Shown here in pieces: positions 1-12,007 of a stretch of 31,333 nucleotides of DNA; position 1 is the stretch's first letter, and each line of letters starts with the position of its first letter. The translations under genes were made by a program, and so were the position numbers. The notes under the pieces are model-generated. The model did not search any database and had not been told where the DNA came from. It was given only the letters and a program-made list of their open reading frames with translations. Origin of the DNA: Pelargonium nanum (taxonomy: Eukaryota; Streptophyta; Magnoliopsida; Geraniales; Geraniaceae); NCBI GenBank assembly GCA_036897485.1, contig JAYMTF010000709.1, positions 1 through 31,333 on the forward strand. Direction: 5' to 3'.

Positions 1-58
1 TCATTTTGGGACAAAAAAATTAGACAAACAGGACGCTCATTTTGGGACGGAGGGAGTA
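1..58. mobile_element. Right end of a Stowaway-like MITE, cut by the window edge
   Basis: The segment at 45-56 reads GGACGGAGGGAG and is followed by TA at 57-58. This is the reverse complement of the CTCCCTCCGTCC terminus typical of plant Stowaway (Tc1/mariner-derived) MITEs, which insert at TA. The inner part of the terminal repeat (TCATTTTGGGAC) appears at 39-47 and a second, partial copy is at 1-12. The left end lies outside the window, so length and family cannot be judged. No protein is encoded. Confidence 0.7.
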
Positions 59-1630
59 TTAACTAACTTATTTATAGACACTTAATTATTCATGCATACC
101 TAACTTTAGAAAAAATAAAAGCAAGACATTTATTTTGAAACGGATAAAGTACTAATAGGACCTCAAATTTTGTTTGCTTTTACAAAAAAAAAATTAGCAA
201 ACATGAGCTATTACTCTTAAAAGTTACTTTTGGCTCTTGAGTTGTGTTTCCAAACAATCCCTAAGTAACACAGCCCGTATCTCCCTTGTATTGGCCCAAA
301 TCATTTGTCAGCTAAGCCCAGCTTATTGGCCCAAATTATTTGTCAGGCCGGTTTTGAGCAAGTTAACCACCATTTATAGAATAAATTAAAATCAGGAACC
401 TTACATAGATCTGGCTCAGGCTACACGTGAGTCACGTGACCAAATATAGAGTCAGGGTCAGAGTCGACAGATGGGAATAGAACAGAAGGATTCAAAGTCA
501 ACAACTACGGCACATACATATACATATATACATAACCATACACACTAGTTGATGATAAGCCCAAGAATTTGGTACGACTAGTCGTACAATATTTGTTTAG
601 TTTATTGAAACACAAAGGAACATCCAGTGAAGTGAACTACAAAATAACAATAATAATTGCTGATACAGATATTATTTATGGACCCACACACCACATTCCA
701 AAATTTGAAAATTCCTGCAAAATGGGACCCATAACCAGCACATTATTAGACCAATGACCAACCCTTGTGTTGCAGCCACTATCATATCAACTCAACTAAT
801 CGCACTCACTACTCCATACTCACAACTTTTCAAATTTCTGAAATAAAGATTCAAAATTTCACTCCATGCAATTGCCATACTTTATGAGTTGGATTCTTAC
901 CACCAAGTTTTGAGTGTTATAGCAAAAATTAATTGTTCATTAAGTTCAAAGTACATTATATCTAGGTATTTTAATTAAAGTTAATCATGTATTTTAAAAA
1001 CATACTTAAATTCGACTCAAGATCAATTGTAACGAGTCTAATTAGAAGTTATTTCTGAAGTATGATTGAGTGATTGACATACGTGTATGCACATGGCGGT
1101 TCTCGTTTTGATGGGCATGCTCGAGTAGCTTTCCTGGGCTTTTATGGCCTAGTCATACTCGTCCACGTGGGTCTGTTCCGACCTAATGGGCTTTCCTCGT
1201 TTCAGCAAGCTTGGACTATTTAAATAGCCTTGGCTGGCCTCAGTTGGCTAACCAATCTTTGCTAGACCTTATTATGTTCTCTTGATAGTTTTGTTTGTAT
1301 AAGCTCAATCTACTCAGCTTCTTGTCGAGAAATTCCCGACATACGTTATGTTGATTTAGTATGTACTAGTTTATTATGTTTTGTTGGTAGTTTTGTTTGT
1401 ATCAGCTCGATCTACTCGGCCTCTTGTCAAGATACTCTGATTCGTTATGTGCATTTAGTGTGTGCTAATTTTCTTGTTTCGAATCCATCCACACCTAATT
1501 TTGTCTCGAATTGATTAAACTACATAAACCGTACAGCCAACCTAACAATGGATCCGGAGACGACCCTACTCTACTACGTCCCGCGTGAATCTTGCAGTTT
1601 TCTTCTCTGTAATGTGAATGCAACCACCAA
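59..1630. other. Intergenic / upstream region of the TRM-like gene
   Basis: No gene is seen. The region contains a 21-bp direct repeat with one mismatch (291-311 and 326-346), the palindrome GTCACGTGAC at 431-440 that includes a G-box, and a tandem duplication at 1269-1470 (listed separately). At 1216-1229 there is a palindromic TATA-like CTATTTAAATAG. Short open frames here (for example 569-757) lack a good start context and any recognisable protein content. Confidence 0.6.
1269..1470 (+). repeat. Imperfect tandem duplication, about 102 bp unit
   Basis: Unit 1 (1269-1370) and unit 2 (1371-1470) both start TTATTATGTT and share, in order, TAGTTTTGTTTGTAT, AGCTC-ATCTACTC, CTTGTC, CGTTATGT and ATTTAGT. 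They differ by scattered substitutions and a small indel, so the duplication is not recent. It lies 430-630 bases upstream of the TRM-like start codon and just downstream of a TATA-like palindrome at 1216-1229. It could be part of an old transposon or LTR rather than of the gene's promoter. Confidence 0.7.
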
Positions 1631-1632
1631 CA

Positions 1633-1642
1633 AATATATATG
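1633..1642 (+). promoter_or_regulatory. Probable TATA box of the TRM-like gene
   Basis: AATATATATG sits about 265 bases upstream of the chosen ATG. It is followed by a long C/T-rich stretch typical of plant 5' leaders (1650-1900). The in-frame ATG at 1640 lies inside this TATA-like sequence and so is unlikely to be transcribed, which supports the start at 1904. Confidence 0.45.
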
Positions 1643-1903
1643 ATAATCATCATTTCCAAATCCAATCAACCCACACCTCTATCAATCATCTTTCACTATT
1701 TTTTCATAATTCCCAAATCCAAACCACACTGTTCTTTTAATCCCAATAACTATTTGTTTTTTAAATTGTCCTCACAATTTTTACTCCTTCAAAAGCTCAC
1801 TCCATCACTCCACATTTCACAGTTCCCTCCACTCTGCTTTCTCTTCCCATTTACTCTATACTCTGTTTCTCTCCCTCTGTCTCTGTTTTCTAGCTTCAAA
1901 ACA

Positions 1904-3170
1904 ATGGCTACTCCGCACCACCACAACGCCGGTTCCGGTTGCTTCTCCGGCATCTTACGCCGGATTCTCTGCAAAGATGGCCTCCCAACTCACCCCTCCG
2001 ACGACGTTGCTGAATCGAAGCCAAACAGTCTCGATCTTGTGAAAGATACAAAAACAGAGGCTAAACCAATTCAAGCTCCGGCGAGTACTCCGGGAGTTGT
2101 GGCGAGGCTGATGGGTCTGGAATCGCTGCCGGATTCTAGTATCAATCGGGTTCCAAGCGGCCCAGATTCAGTCTCGCGAAGTAGGTCTGTGAATTTCATG
2201 GATTACATGTTGAAGTTCGATTTTGCTCAGTCGCAGCAACAGCATCGTCGGGTCCGGAGCTCGGTGTCGTTCCGCGAAGTCGCGACAACGGCACCGTTGT
2301 CGCGACCAAACGAGGTTTTTGTTCTGTACTTGGACAATGTTGCTGAGAAAAAGAAGGTTCGATCCAAACCAAAGAAATCGGAGGCGGGTTCGCAGATTTT
2401 GAAGCAGAGCAAGCACGTGAGAGCTAAAGCGGTTGTGAAGAAGGAGAAGGTTTCCAAGTTAAAGGACGAGCCAAGGAGGGTCTCTGTTCGAGGTAGCTGC
2501 AATGGAGGTGGTAAAGATTTGAGCTTTGTCACGCCAAGCAAGAAGGATATTTCCAGAAAACCTCGTCCACCCACAAAGCCCAAAGCTCCAACGAAGCTGG
2601 TGAACCGAAAAGATTCAGTAATTGAACTGGAACCGATCAAAAAGAAAAGGAATCACCGTGATTTCTCAGTGAAGAAAACAGAGCAGGACCAGTGTAGTAG
2701 CTCTGTTGATTCAAGTCCGGTCTCTGTTCTTGACCTCAGCGAAACATTATTTTCAGGTTCGAATTTGATTAGTTTCTTGAAATTAAAGTTGCGTTCTTGG
2801 TGATCATTGTGTTAACTTTGTGTTTCTTGAAATTTTCTTTTTCTCAGAAGATTCATTTCCGGACCCGGAAAAGAAATCGAAATGGTCGGAGAAAATCACA
2901 GACAGCGAATACAAATTCCCACTTCCCACCCACATTCCAGTTGTTGAAGAAGCAATAATCAAGAACGCTGACAGTGGATTCGCGTGTCAAGAAACAGAGT
3001 ATTTAATGGAGCTGAGGAGCAAGCTCTGCAGATTAGCAGAGGAAGACGTAGAAGAGTCAAAGTGGTCAGTGAATGAAGAAATTGAAGACGTGTGTGTAGA
3101 GATTGGAGGTCAAATCGTCGACCAATTGCTACGACAGGTCGTCGATGAGCTTGTCTTAATATCATTTTAG
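1904..3170 (+). CDS. TON1-recruiting-motif (TRM)-like protein, 391 aa, 2 exons
   Basis: Exons are 1904-2756 and 2848-3170. The 91-bp intron starts GTTCGA and ends TTTCTCAG, with phase 1. The chosen ATG has a strong context (AACAATGGC). The open frame runs back to 1640, but that part reads like a translated pyrimidine-rich leader. The protein starts with a short Cys-containing segment (CFSGILRRILC, residues 13-23). It then has VVARLMGLESLP (residues 65-76), the N-terminal signature of plant TRM/LONGIFOLIA-like proteins (DUF3741 type). The middle is basic and probably disordered, rich in Lys, Arg and Ser. The acidic C-terminus ends in an amphipathic segment (CVEIGGQIVDQLLRQVVDELV) like the C-terminal DUF4378/M2 region. 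Known relatives bind TON1 and act on cortical microtubules and the preprophase band. By size and layout I think it is closest to the short TRM27/TRM28-like group, but this is memory, not a search. Confidence 0.8.
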
Positions 3171-6100
3171 CATCAAAACTCTGTAAACAAAAGCTCAGAG
3201 ACATTAATTGTGCAGATTCGTCGTCTTCTTCTTCTTCCATACTCGGAGAAGCTCAGGAACGTGTTTTGTAGATTTGGTGTGAAAACGGTTTTGCCGTTTT
3301 TGCTTACTAGAGCTGTAGTCTCTGCACAGAGACATTAAAAAAAGCTTATTGTCACATGGTGTAACTTGTAATTACCAAACGTACTAATCTATGCCGATTT
3401 TGGTAAATTCCATTTTTTGGAGTCACTGAATCTTAAAGGAAGTTAATTGATTTATTAATTGGGATTTTCACATTTAATCAATGTAGAATCATGTGTACCC
3501 TCTGAAATAGAGATTGATGCATCTGAACTTTGTCGCAAGAAAATTTATACAATCAAGCCACATGTCCAAACTAAAACATGTTTAGAGAATATATGAAAAT
3601 ATTCTATCAATCAAGAAGTTTGAAGAGTTTAATTAGTTTTCAAAGATGATAGTTTTTGTATAGCCAGATATTATAGTGTGTTTTGCGCTATGATGTTGAC
3701 AATTTGTCTCGTAACATGACACACAAATTTCATATCGTGTTGTATTCGAATTAGACTTCTAGAACCCGCATGACGATTAATTAGTCACGTTGTCACATAC
3801 ACAGAATGTACTGGTTATGTTATCATGTTAAACGTGTCGTTTTTATGTCAAAAATGCATTGTATTTATATCAAATTGTGTAGCAGACGAACACCGACACA
3901 CCCAAATTTTGATTTATATGAGTGGGGGAAAGGATAAGTGATATTTGATTTCCTTAACTTTACAATAAAAGGTAGAGATTGTAAAATAATAATAATGGGA
4001 AATCTTGAATTGATATAGCTACACTATCAAGGAACAAAATCTTATTGGCTTTTCAAAATAACGATTTTGAAAAAAATGTTAGAGATTTGGGTGAAATGGG
4101 AATGGTGAGATGTGAGATGTTCCCCAAACAGAAAGTGCACATAGATGTAATTTGGACTTTTAGAGGTCTTATCAGCTTTTTTGGGTGTAGCCAATGTTGA
4201 CTTTGTATCACACTCACACTTGCAGTGGTCACGTGCGATACTTACTGGATCTGTGTGGGCCGTTTAGGGCCTCTAATTTCAGTGCTCATCCTAGCTGGGC
4301 TTTAACTGGGCTCTAAATTCAACGTAGGACTAATTAGACTTATTTTTATGGAGGTGTAAATACAAAAGAGTCTCTTTGGAAGTAGTTTTTTTTTTTTTTT
4401 TTCAAAATAAATACCAACATAACATTTTGTGAGGAATAATATATTTTTTGTTTCCATGATGTGATAAATGTCTAGAATATTGGTTCAATTGATTTGCTTT
4501 CTACTCTTTTAATGGAAACATACTGATATGAGGACTCATATGTAAACCTTTTAGTAAAGTAACGACGTATATGCGTACTCATAAAATTCAATAGTGAAGT
4601 ATGATAATGATATGCCCGCAAAATTGATCTTGATACATCCTTATTGTACGTAAGCAAAAAATATACTACTAAATTAAAGTATTGTTATGAATACGTGATA
4701 TTTGTAGATGTCATCAATGATGTCATAAGAAAGATATATGATGAGTTTAGTTATGTTGAGGTTAGCAACTAGTTCCAAACTCTTACGAGACAATATGTGA
4801 GAATGTTTAGACGAACACGTAGAAAAGTGCAATGACCAATGTGCTTAGTACTAGTTAATATGAAATGCAGCCAACCAGTAACAAGCTATTAAATTTCTTA
4901 CCCCTTAAAAACTCATTTTCTTTAAATATAAATATCTTTTTTTGCCACCGCCCACTTGGCCAAACGATAACACAACTTGAGTTCAAACTCGAGGGCTCGG
5001 GTTCGAGACCTTTCATTAGAGTGAATAAAGTTATAATAGTATATGTGTGAGTTTGAAGCTTTATAGTTATGAAAACAGAGAAAGTGAAGATTAATAAAAG
5101 AGAGAAGGGTACGTCGGTGTGTTGGAACACATGAGGATCATTATACACGTACAAATATAGTACGTAGAATATGTTGATCCAGTTAACCAAGAAACACGGT
5201 TGCTTACGTTGACCACTGCATTTCCAATAATTAATGAAACATAACGGCAACTTCTACAACAAGGTCTCAACCAGAATTGGGTGTGAGGCTGAGAGATGAC
5301 ATATGAGCTGCTTTATTTTGTTGTGTTGGTCGACTCCACCTCCACATACCTACCTACATCCAAACAAAACATATTTATTGTCCGTAACATAAAAATCAAT
5401 CATTGAACCATACGCGGCAAATATATTTCACTTATTACACAACTCATATGCAAATTGATTATGGTCTCAAAAAAACCAAAATCTATCTGTAATTGAAAAG
5501 TTAATATGAACTATATATATATGTCGACAAATAAATATTCAAGTTGTAGAAAGCTCTCTCTATGTATATTTTAGAGACTAACGATTATAATAAGCATTTT
5601 CTTACGCAAATATATGTAGTGTAATAAGAAATATCTAAGCTAAGAGTAGTTTGATTTAGAGCTGTGGTGTGAGTGGATTTTTTGAATAAGATGTCATAAC
5701 ATTATTGTCCATATAGTTTAATTTAAATTATCAAATAATTTATAACTTTAAATCTCACACTCTTTCTTATTAGTATTAAGAAATTCATAGTTAAATTAAT
5801 GACATATTATACTTCATTAAATCAATTTAATATTGACTTGTTACGATGAGACTTGTTTCGAGGCTCGGGGCACTCCGAGATGGGCGGGGTTGCAATGTGT
5901 AAGGAGGTAGAGGAGAGGATGTCAGGCACAGTGGAGCCAAGGGGATTGAAGTGATCGTTATTCAAAGAGACATAAATTGGATGAAAGATAAAAGATGATC
6001 CTGAGTCAATATTGAGTTGTACGTACACTTTAGAAGTCGTACGTTCATGAGCAACGGAGAAATCTAATTTTAGGCTCACTATAAGGAATTGCTTGAGTTT

Positions 6101-6631
6101 AGTAGATCAGATTAACAATTTTCATTTTAATTTAATAAAACAGTTTCCTAAACAAGTAGCTCTTGATAGACTTTCTAGCAAAGAATTGATTGAATAATAG
6201 TTGACATTTTCCTAGAAAATGTAACATTGACCTAAAATTACAATACTCATGTATATATTTAGATTATAAGCTAGAAGATGTGGATATACTATGTGGAAAT
6301 TTTCAAAGCATTATGAAAGCAAAAACACACATTGTTTATTGTGGTAAATTGAATGAAAACGATTACAGATACTATCTACTTAATTAGATATATGGCATTC
6401 ATACTATAACAACTTATTTGAAAATTTCCTCTTGTCTTCAAGATGATATATAAAGATATCAAATTTCGCAATAAAGAAAACACAACAAGGTGATTCTTTT
6501 TTAAAATAACAATACTAAAAAAGATACTCAATCAAATTATAAATTCAGAAACTTATTAAAAAAAATTATCAGAGAAACTTATAGTCGATAATCAAACAAT
6601 ATAATTAGAAAAGGGATTTACAAATATCATT
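3171..6631. other. AT-rich intergenic region without a supported gene
   Basis: This 3.4-kb stretch holds the 3' flank of the TRM-like gene, a poly(T) run at about 4386-4402 and a possible SINE remnant near 4955 (listed separately). Open frames such as 4855-5250 and 5822-6079 on minus are low in complexity or lack recognisable domains, and I do not call them genes. I see no RNA gene. Confidence 0.6.
4945..5060 (+). mobile_element. Possible degraded tRNA-derived SINE
   Basis: A box-A-like TTGGCCAAACGA at 4957-4968 is followed about 35 bases later by a good box B, GGTTCGAGACC (5000-5010). This is the spacing of an internal RNA polymerase III promoter. The sequence does not fold as a full tRNA (no acceptor-stem pairing seen) and I found no convincing target-site duplication, so an old SINE fragment is more likely than a tRNA gene. 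Chance similarity remains possible. Confidence 0.35.
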
Positions 6632-6648
6632 CAATAATAATATTATAT
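6632..6648. repeat. Target-site duplication of the LINE (3' side)
   Basis: CAATAATAATATTATAT is repeated exactly at 12008-12024. The two 17-bp copies bracket the minus-strand LINE and directly adjoin its A tail (6649) and its 5' end (12007), as expected for target-primed reverse transcription. Confidence 0.85.
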
Positions 6649-6743
6649 TTTTTTTATAAGCAAGCAATAACTTTTATTTCGAAAAACCCGAGAAGGGTAA
6701 GAAAATAAAAGTACACGAAAGATCACAAAATAAGCAAAGCAAA

Positions 6744-9700
6744 TTACACAATATTCTCTAGAGCCAAAACCGGATCATTGCACCAAAGACCCAAGGACAA
6801 ATTAGCATCCGGAGCTGCCGAGGTAAGCACACAGCGAATTAGAGAGAAGCTAAGCAGCTTTACACGGTTGAGCGTCTCGAATAAAACTGGATAGGTGTCA
6901 TCGAACACTAATGAATTCCGAGCTAACCAAATGACCCACATAGACCATTCCAAACTTTGCGAGAGATTTGATTACCCGAGAAGATGGAGGACCACGAGCT
7001 TAGCATACCATAGCACGAAGCCGGAGCGACCGAACAACACGACCACCAGTTGTAAACACCTCCCCAAACTTGATATGCCCAATCACAATGTAGAAGAAGG
7101 TGAGAACAAGTTTCTGGAAACATACCACAGATCCGGCAAGTCACGGAAAGAGTGGCTGGAATCGCCTTGCGAAATTGGAGAAAGCTCAAACAAGGGATGC
7201 TATTCACAGCAGCCAGCCAAGCAAAGCTTTGTATTTTCGAAGGAATCCCGGCATTCCAAATGAGTTTCGAACTAGCAAATCTCGCGTGGGGAAGCCTAGA
7301 ATATAAACATAAAAAAGCTGCTTTGGATGAGAAGTTCCCTGATCGCGACCTCTGCCAACTCAATCTGTCCTGAACCCCATGTCGAAGCTGGATCGCGGAT
7401 AGCAGTGCATTAAGCTGCTGCAGGCTGTCAACTTCCCAGCCTCTAAGCTCGCGACGGAGATTCAAAGAACGGGCACTGCATGGCCGAGAAAAGAGAACCA
7501 TCTCCACTGTGACTGACTTGTCCAGGCACAAAGCGAAAAGACGAGGAAAACCCAACGCCAAAGGAGTGTCCCCGACCCAAAGATCAAGCCAAAACTTAAC
7601 CAATCTTCCAGACCCGAGCACCCAACGGAAACTGTTGCGACCTACCATGCCCGTGAACCCCGGTAAGTGCTGAATGTTGAGAAGTTGACGGATAACAGGT
7701 GAGGGGCGGGAGGATTGAGGCCCTCGAAGGACCAATCGGAGAGTTCCCAACCATACTTAGCACAGAGAATACGCTTCCAAAGAGAGTCGGTTTGTGCGGA
7801 GAATTTCCACCACCATTTCGCTCGGAGGCTGATATTTGCTAATTCGAGTTGGCGTATACCAAGCCCACCATGAATCCGACGACGAGTTACTATCGACCAA
7901 CTCACCTTTGTCATTCCTCTTCTCGATGCCGAGCTCGACCATAAAAAACGACGCTCAATGGCCTCCAAAGAATTGATTACCGACTTTGGAGCCCTATAGA
8001 GAGACATATAATACAAAGGTAGCGTAGATAGAGCTGATTGAATTAAAGTTATACGGCATCCAAATGAAAGATATCGGGTTTGCCATAAAACCAGTCTTTT
8101 GCGAAAATGTTCCACAATCCCGGCCCAAGAAGAAGATCGTTTCGGACTTGCTCCCAATTGGAATCCCAAATAATTAATGGGCAATGAATCAGACTTGCAG
8201 CCAAGGACCTCCGCCAACGCTAAGGACCGACCATGATCAATGTTAATCCCAATCAATCGCGATTTAGAAAAATTAATTTCTAGCCCCGACACTAGCTCAA
8301 AACCATTCAACACCACCTGAATATATGTAATCGAAGTCTGAGAGTTTGCAACATCCAGAAAGAGCACTGTGTCATCCGCGAATTGCAAATGAGAGACCGA
8401 ACAAGAGCTGATTGAAATACCCCGAATCCAATTCCTACGCTCCGCAATTAAAAGCATAATGTTGAGGGCTTCCGCAACAATGATAAAAAAAAAACGAGGA
8501 CAACGGACAACCTTGCTTGACCCCCTGAGACGTCAAAAAATCAGGCGAAGGAGAGCCATTAATAAGAACCGAAACTGAAGAAGCAAGACAACTTTGGATC
8601 CATCCCCGAAACCGATTACCAAAGCCCATACGAAGAAGACAGTGATCAAGAAAAGACCAGTCTATACGATCAAAAGCTTGTTTGAAATCAAGCTTAAGAA
8701 GAACCGCTGCTTGATTAGTAATCTTAGCATGATGGATGAGTTTGCCCGCAACCAATATACTATCAAGAATTTGCCTATCCTTAACGAAAGCACTCTGGAC
8801 ATCGCTAATCAATAACCCGATGTGAGGCTTTAACCGACGCGAGAGCATCTTCGAAACAATCTTATAAACCGAAGAGACGAGACTAATAGGTCTGTAGTCA
8901 TTAAATCCCAAAGGCGATTGCGTTTTCGGGATTAAAACTATGAATGCCGAGTTGAGACCTTTGCCAAATTTCGCATTAGAGAAGAAACTCTGCACGAAAG
9001 CTAAAAGATCCGACTTCACAATATCCCAACACACATGAAAAAAATGCATAGTAAATCCATCCGGTCCCGGGGCCCGAGATCCATCACAGCTAAACACCGC
9101 ATCGCGAAGCTCAGATAATGAAAAAGGTCTCTCAATATCAGCACTAGCTAGCTCAGAAAGCCGCTTGAAGTCCTCAGACTCGAGAATCGGCCTATCCAGA
9201 TTAGAGCAAGATAGCCTATCTCGGAAATAAGTTCTGGCCGCCTCTTTAATATCATTAGGTTCTGTGATCCAATGTCCCATATGATTGATACCAGATAGTT
9301 TATTTTTCGAATGACGGTACGAAGCTAATTTGTGAAAGAAGCTCGTATTTTTATCTCCATCATTGAGCCACTTGAATCTTGATTTTTGCCTCCACAGAGC
9401 CGATAGGTCCTTGGACCGGTTGTGAAGATCAGCGATCAGCGAGGCCCGCAAGGCGTCCTCCACTTGCGACAAAGTTCCATTTTCGGCAACTAAGTCCAGA
9501 ATATTGATTTTGAACTCCAAGTCCTCGACTACTTTCTCTAGTTTACCAAATACGTCTTTGTTCCATCTTTTCAAGACTGATTTAAGCAAGCTCATTTTTT
9601 TCCACAACCGATAGCAAGGTTGTCCCTCAACAACAAAAGAATCCCAAGCCAACCTGACAGTATTAATAAAATTCGGGTGGCTAATCCAGCAATTCAAAAA

Positions 9701-10420
9701 ACGGAAAGGTTTCGGACCCCAATTCGCCGTATCCACAGATACCATAATGGGACAATGATCAGAGCATCCCCTTGGGAGTCCCGATAGAGATAGGTCGTGA
9801 ATAGAGGAAGGCCAATTAGAAGAGATTAGAACCCGATCAATCCGACTCGCGACATTGGGACCATACCAAGTATATAACCGACCTCGCAAAGGTAAATCAA
9901 GAAGCGAGGCGTCATTAATAAAAGAGAGGAAGTCCCCCGAACTCGTGATATCAAAAAGACCCGAGGAACGTTCTGATGAAGAGCAAATCGAATTGAAGTC
10001 TCCGGCGACAATGCAAGGAAGAGAGGATTCCGATATAAAAGTCCGAAGGCGATTCCATAAAGCTAATTTCTCATGCGATGACTGAGGCGCATAAACATTG
10101 ATAAGGCAACATTCACATTGAAAAAGCGACCAAGACCCTAGAATTGCTACAAAATTCTGCTCGATAAAACTCGAGTGAAGAGAGAATGCAGATGAGTCCT
10201 AGAAGCTAATAAGACCCCCCGATCGGCCGGACGATGGGGAGAAGCAGTAACGTACATCCGGATTAGGCCAGACACTTTGGCAATCAAAAGAAGAGAATAA
10301 TTGTGCTTTGCTTTCTTGAATAAAAACTACTGAAGGTTTCAAAGAACGAATAAGGGACTTAAGTTTGTCCCTTTTATTCGACGCCGCGCATCCCCGAATG
10401 TTCCAAGAAAGAAGACCCAT
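6744..10420 (-). pseudogene. LINE ORF2: APE endonuclease, reverse transcriptase, zf-RVT (broken)
   Basis: The start is the ATG at 10420, with SWNIRG just after it and QESK soon after, typical of the APE-type endonuclease. Further endonuclease motifs are RIDRVLIS and the SDH of GCSDHCP. The reverse transcriptase domain follows (APGPDGF, LIPKT, NDYRPISL, QGCPLS and FADD at 8371-8382). Then comes a zinc-binding tail with IWNAGIPSKIQSFAW and C-x2-C...H-x4-H-like spacing. Breaks: a TAG at residue 74 (10199-10201); a +1 shift in a ten-base T run (8485-8494 on + as A), which separates QGCPLS from the FADD frame; a shift near 7690-7715; and a shift near 6930-6953. Total span is about 1,225 codons, the usual plant LINE ORF2 size. 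Confidence 0.9.
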
Positions 10421-10450
10421 TGGAGAAGCCGACGTCAAATGATAAGGTGA

Positions 10451-11992
10451 TTACTTTCCAGGAGGTTCAGCCCCCTCTACTCGGAGCCGACTAACAAAAT
10501 CAACCTCTGAACCTTTTGGTTTAATGCCCAGTTCCTTGCACAGATTCCATATAATGTTGGATGCTCTGGACGGAGACAATTCCCTGATTTGTGATGAAGA
10601 CGATCTCGACCGCGGAGCACGAGATTTCGGGGCGGTTGAGGGCTTAGGACGCACTACCAGCCGGCCAAGACGTGCTGGCGTATGTGAAAGTAAGGGAAGG
10701 TTACCTGAGACAGTAGCTTCTGATGATACTGGACTATTAGCAATAATTCCTGAATTACAGTTTGGAGTGGTAGTTGCATTATTCACTACGTTAGGGTTTG
10801 CATGAGAAGTTACATGGGCCAGTGTGGGCCTCTCTTCCAAAGACGGCCTAGTTTGATCCCCGGGTTGTTTGTGCTCAAGCCCAGGTTCAATGATGTGGTC
10901 AGGGTCCAGTTCGTTATGCGAGACGTTACTACCAGGGGTACCAGGGGTAGAGGAAGGTGTTGCGGCCACCTCATTGAATTGCGCTGGTGACGGAAAAGGT
11001 TTGATGTCGAGCCCTCGACATTCCTTCACCCTAACTGAGAACAACTTCCCAATATCCACCTTAATTTCTTCTTTGATGGAGCCTAACACATTAGTATGAA
11101 TTAACACTTGGATATCTTCGAGATCATCCTTCAAGGCAAATGATGGATGAATGCATATGACACTTCCCAATTGTCTTAGAATCGCATGAATAGATTCCTC
11201 CGACCATGACTGAAAAGGTAGACCTGTAATCGAAACCCATACAAATCGACCACCCTGTTTTTTCAGATGAGACCAATCGTAAAAAGCAACAAACCAGGTT
11301 GACAACCAAGATCAATTAGAATTTTGCATGACAGTCAAGGACTCCTTATCAGCGAAGGAAATCACGAAAGTTCGTGCGGATAACTGGAATAAAGAAATTT
11401 CCTCAAATCCTTCCGCCTTAATCGCAGCCTGCAATTGTGTTTTCGGGAGATCCTCCCTTGCTACTGCGAGTACACTCCAACAGAAATTCTCGAGCAGACA
11501 CTTTGAACCAGTAAGTTGAATTGGCTTTGGCTTTGCTGGTTCCTTCGGTGGTATCTTGATCTTCAGATTACGCACCGGAGTTTTCTCTTTAGCCTCGACC
11601 ATGCTCGGAACCCTAGCACGATTGGGTTTCGGAGGTTTTGGTAAGAAAGCTGAATGCTAAGCCCAATCGACTCGCAATCTCCAGTGCAGAAGCGAAACTC
11701 CATTCAGAATACCACGAACTCCCTCGGCCTCGGCCCTGCTGACTATTGAGACAAAACCAAATCGCTCACCTCTGGAGTTAGGGTTCCTAGAAACAAAGCA
11801 GGACACGACGTCCACGTGACGGCTGAAAATACCCCTAAGCCACCCAGCCGTGATGTTAGATGGCAGATTGCCAACGTAGAGGACCCAACCATCACTAGGA
11901 GATGATCTGGAGTTGGACCTTGCCGGAGGCGCACATTGAATTTGGCGGCTGACTTCCGTAGCCGCGCCAGTAGGGTTCCTATATTTCCGCAT
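10451..11992 (-). pseudogene. LINE ORF1: RRM plus DUF4283-like region (two in-frame stops)
   Basis: The frame from the ATG at 11992 stays open in register to the TAA at 10451 (514 codons) except for TAG at 11657-11659 (codon 112) and TGA at 11312-11314 (codon 227). There is no frameshift. Residues 36-111 form an RRM, with RNP2-like VLYVGNL and RNP1-like GERFGFVSI. The part after the first stop (about residues 131-300) resembles the DUF4283-type region of plant LINE ORF1 proteins (CLLENFCWSVLAVAR; FVWVSITGLPFQSW). The C-terminal third is low-complexity, rich in Pro, Ser, Thr and Asn, with a basic RSRAPRSRSSSS-like stretch. In active elements this protein binds the element's RNA. Confidence 0.85.
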
Positions 11993-12007
11993 GATATTTA
12001 ACTGACC

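Larger units (their letters stand above)
6649..12007 (-). mobile_element. L1-clade LINE with RRM-containing ORF1 (BNR-type), 5.36 kb, inactive
   Basis: Reading the minus strand, the element starts at 12007 with GGGTCAGT. It has a 15-base leader, ORF1 (11992-10451), a 30-base spacer, ORF2 (10420-6744), a 95-base 3' UTR and a short A tail (T run at 6649-6656 on +). A possible AATAAA is in the 3' UTR (TTTATT near 6675 on +). A perfect 17-bp target-site duplication flanks it. The RRM at the start of ORF1, rather than the CCHC knuckle of many plant L1s, matches the BNR sub-clade first described in beet. The very short 5' UTR suggests slight 5' truncation or a compact promoter. ORF1 has two in-frame stops; ORF2 has one in-frame stop and three frameshifts, so it cannot make its own proteins. 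Confidence 0.9.

Noticed and set aside
1640-1903. 88-codon in-frame N-terminal extension of the TRM-like protein
   Set aside because: It reads as a translated C/T-rich leader, its ATG overlaps the TATA-like sequence, and the family normally starts close to the CFSGILRRILC segment. The ATG at 1904 has a better context.
6895-11519. Several plus-strand open frames within the LINE
   Set aside because: They are antisense to LINE ORF1 and ORF2 and show no domains of their own.
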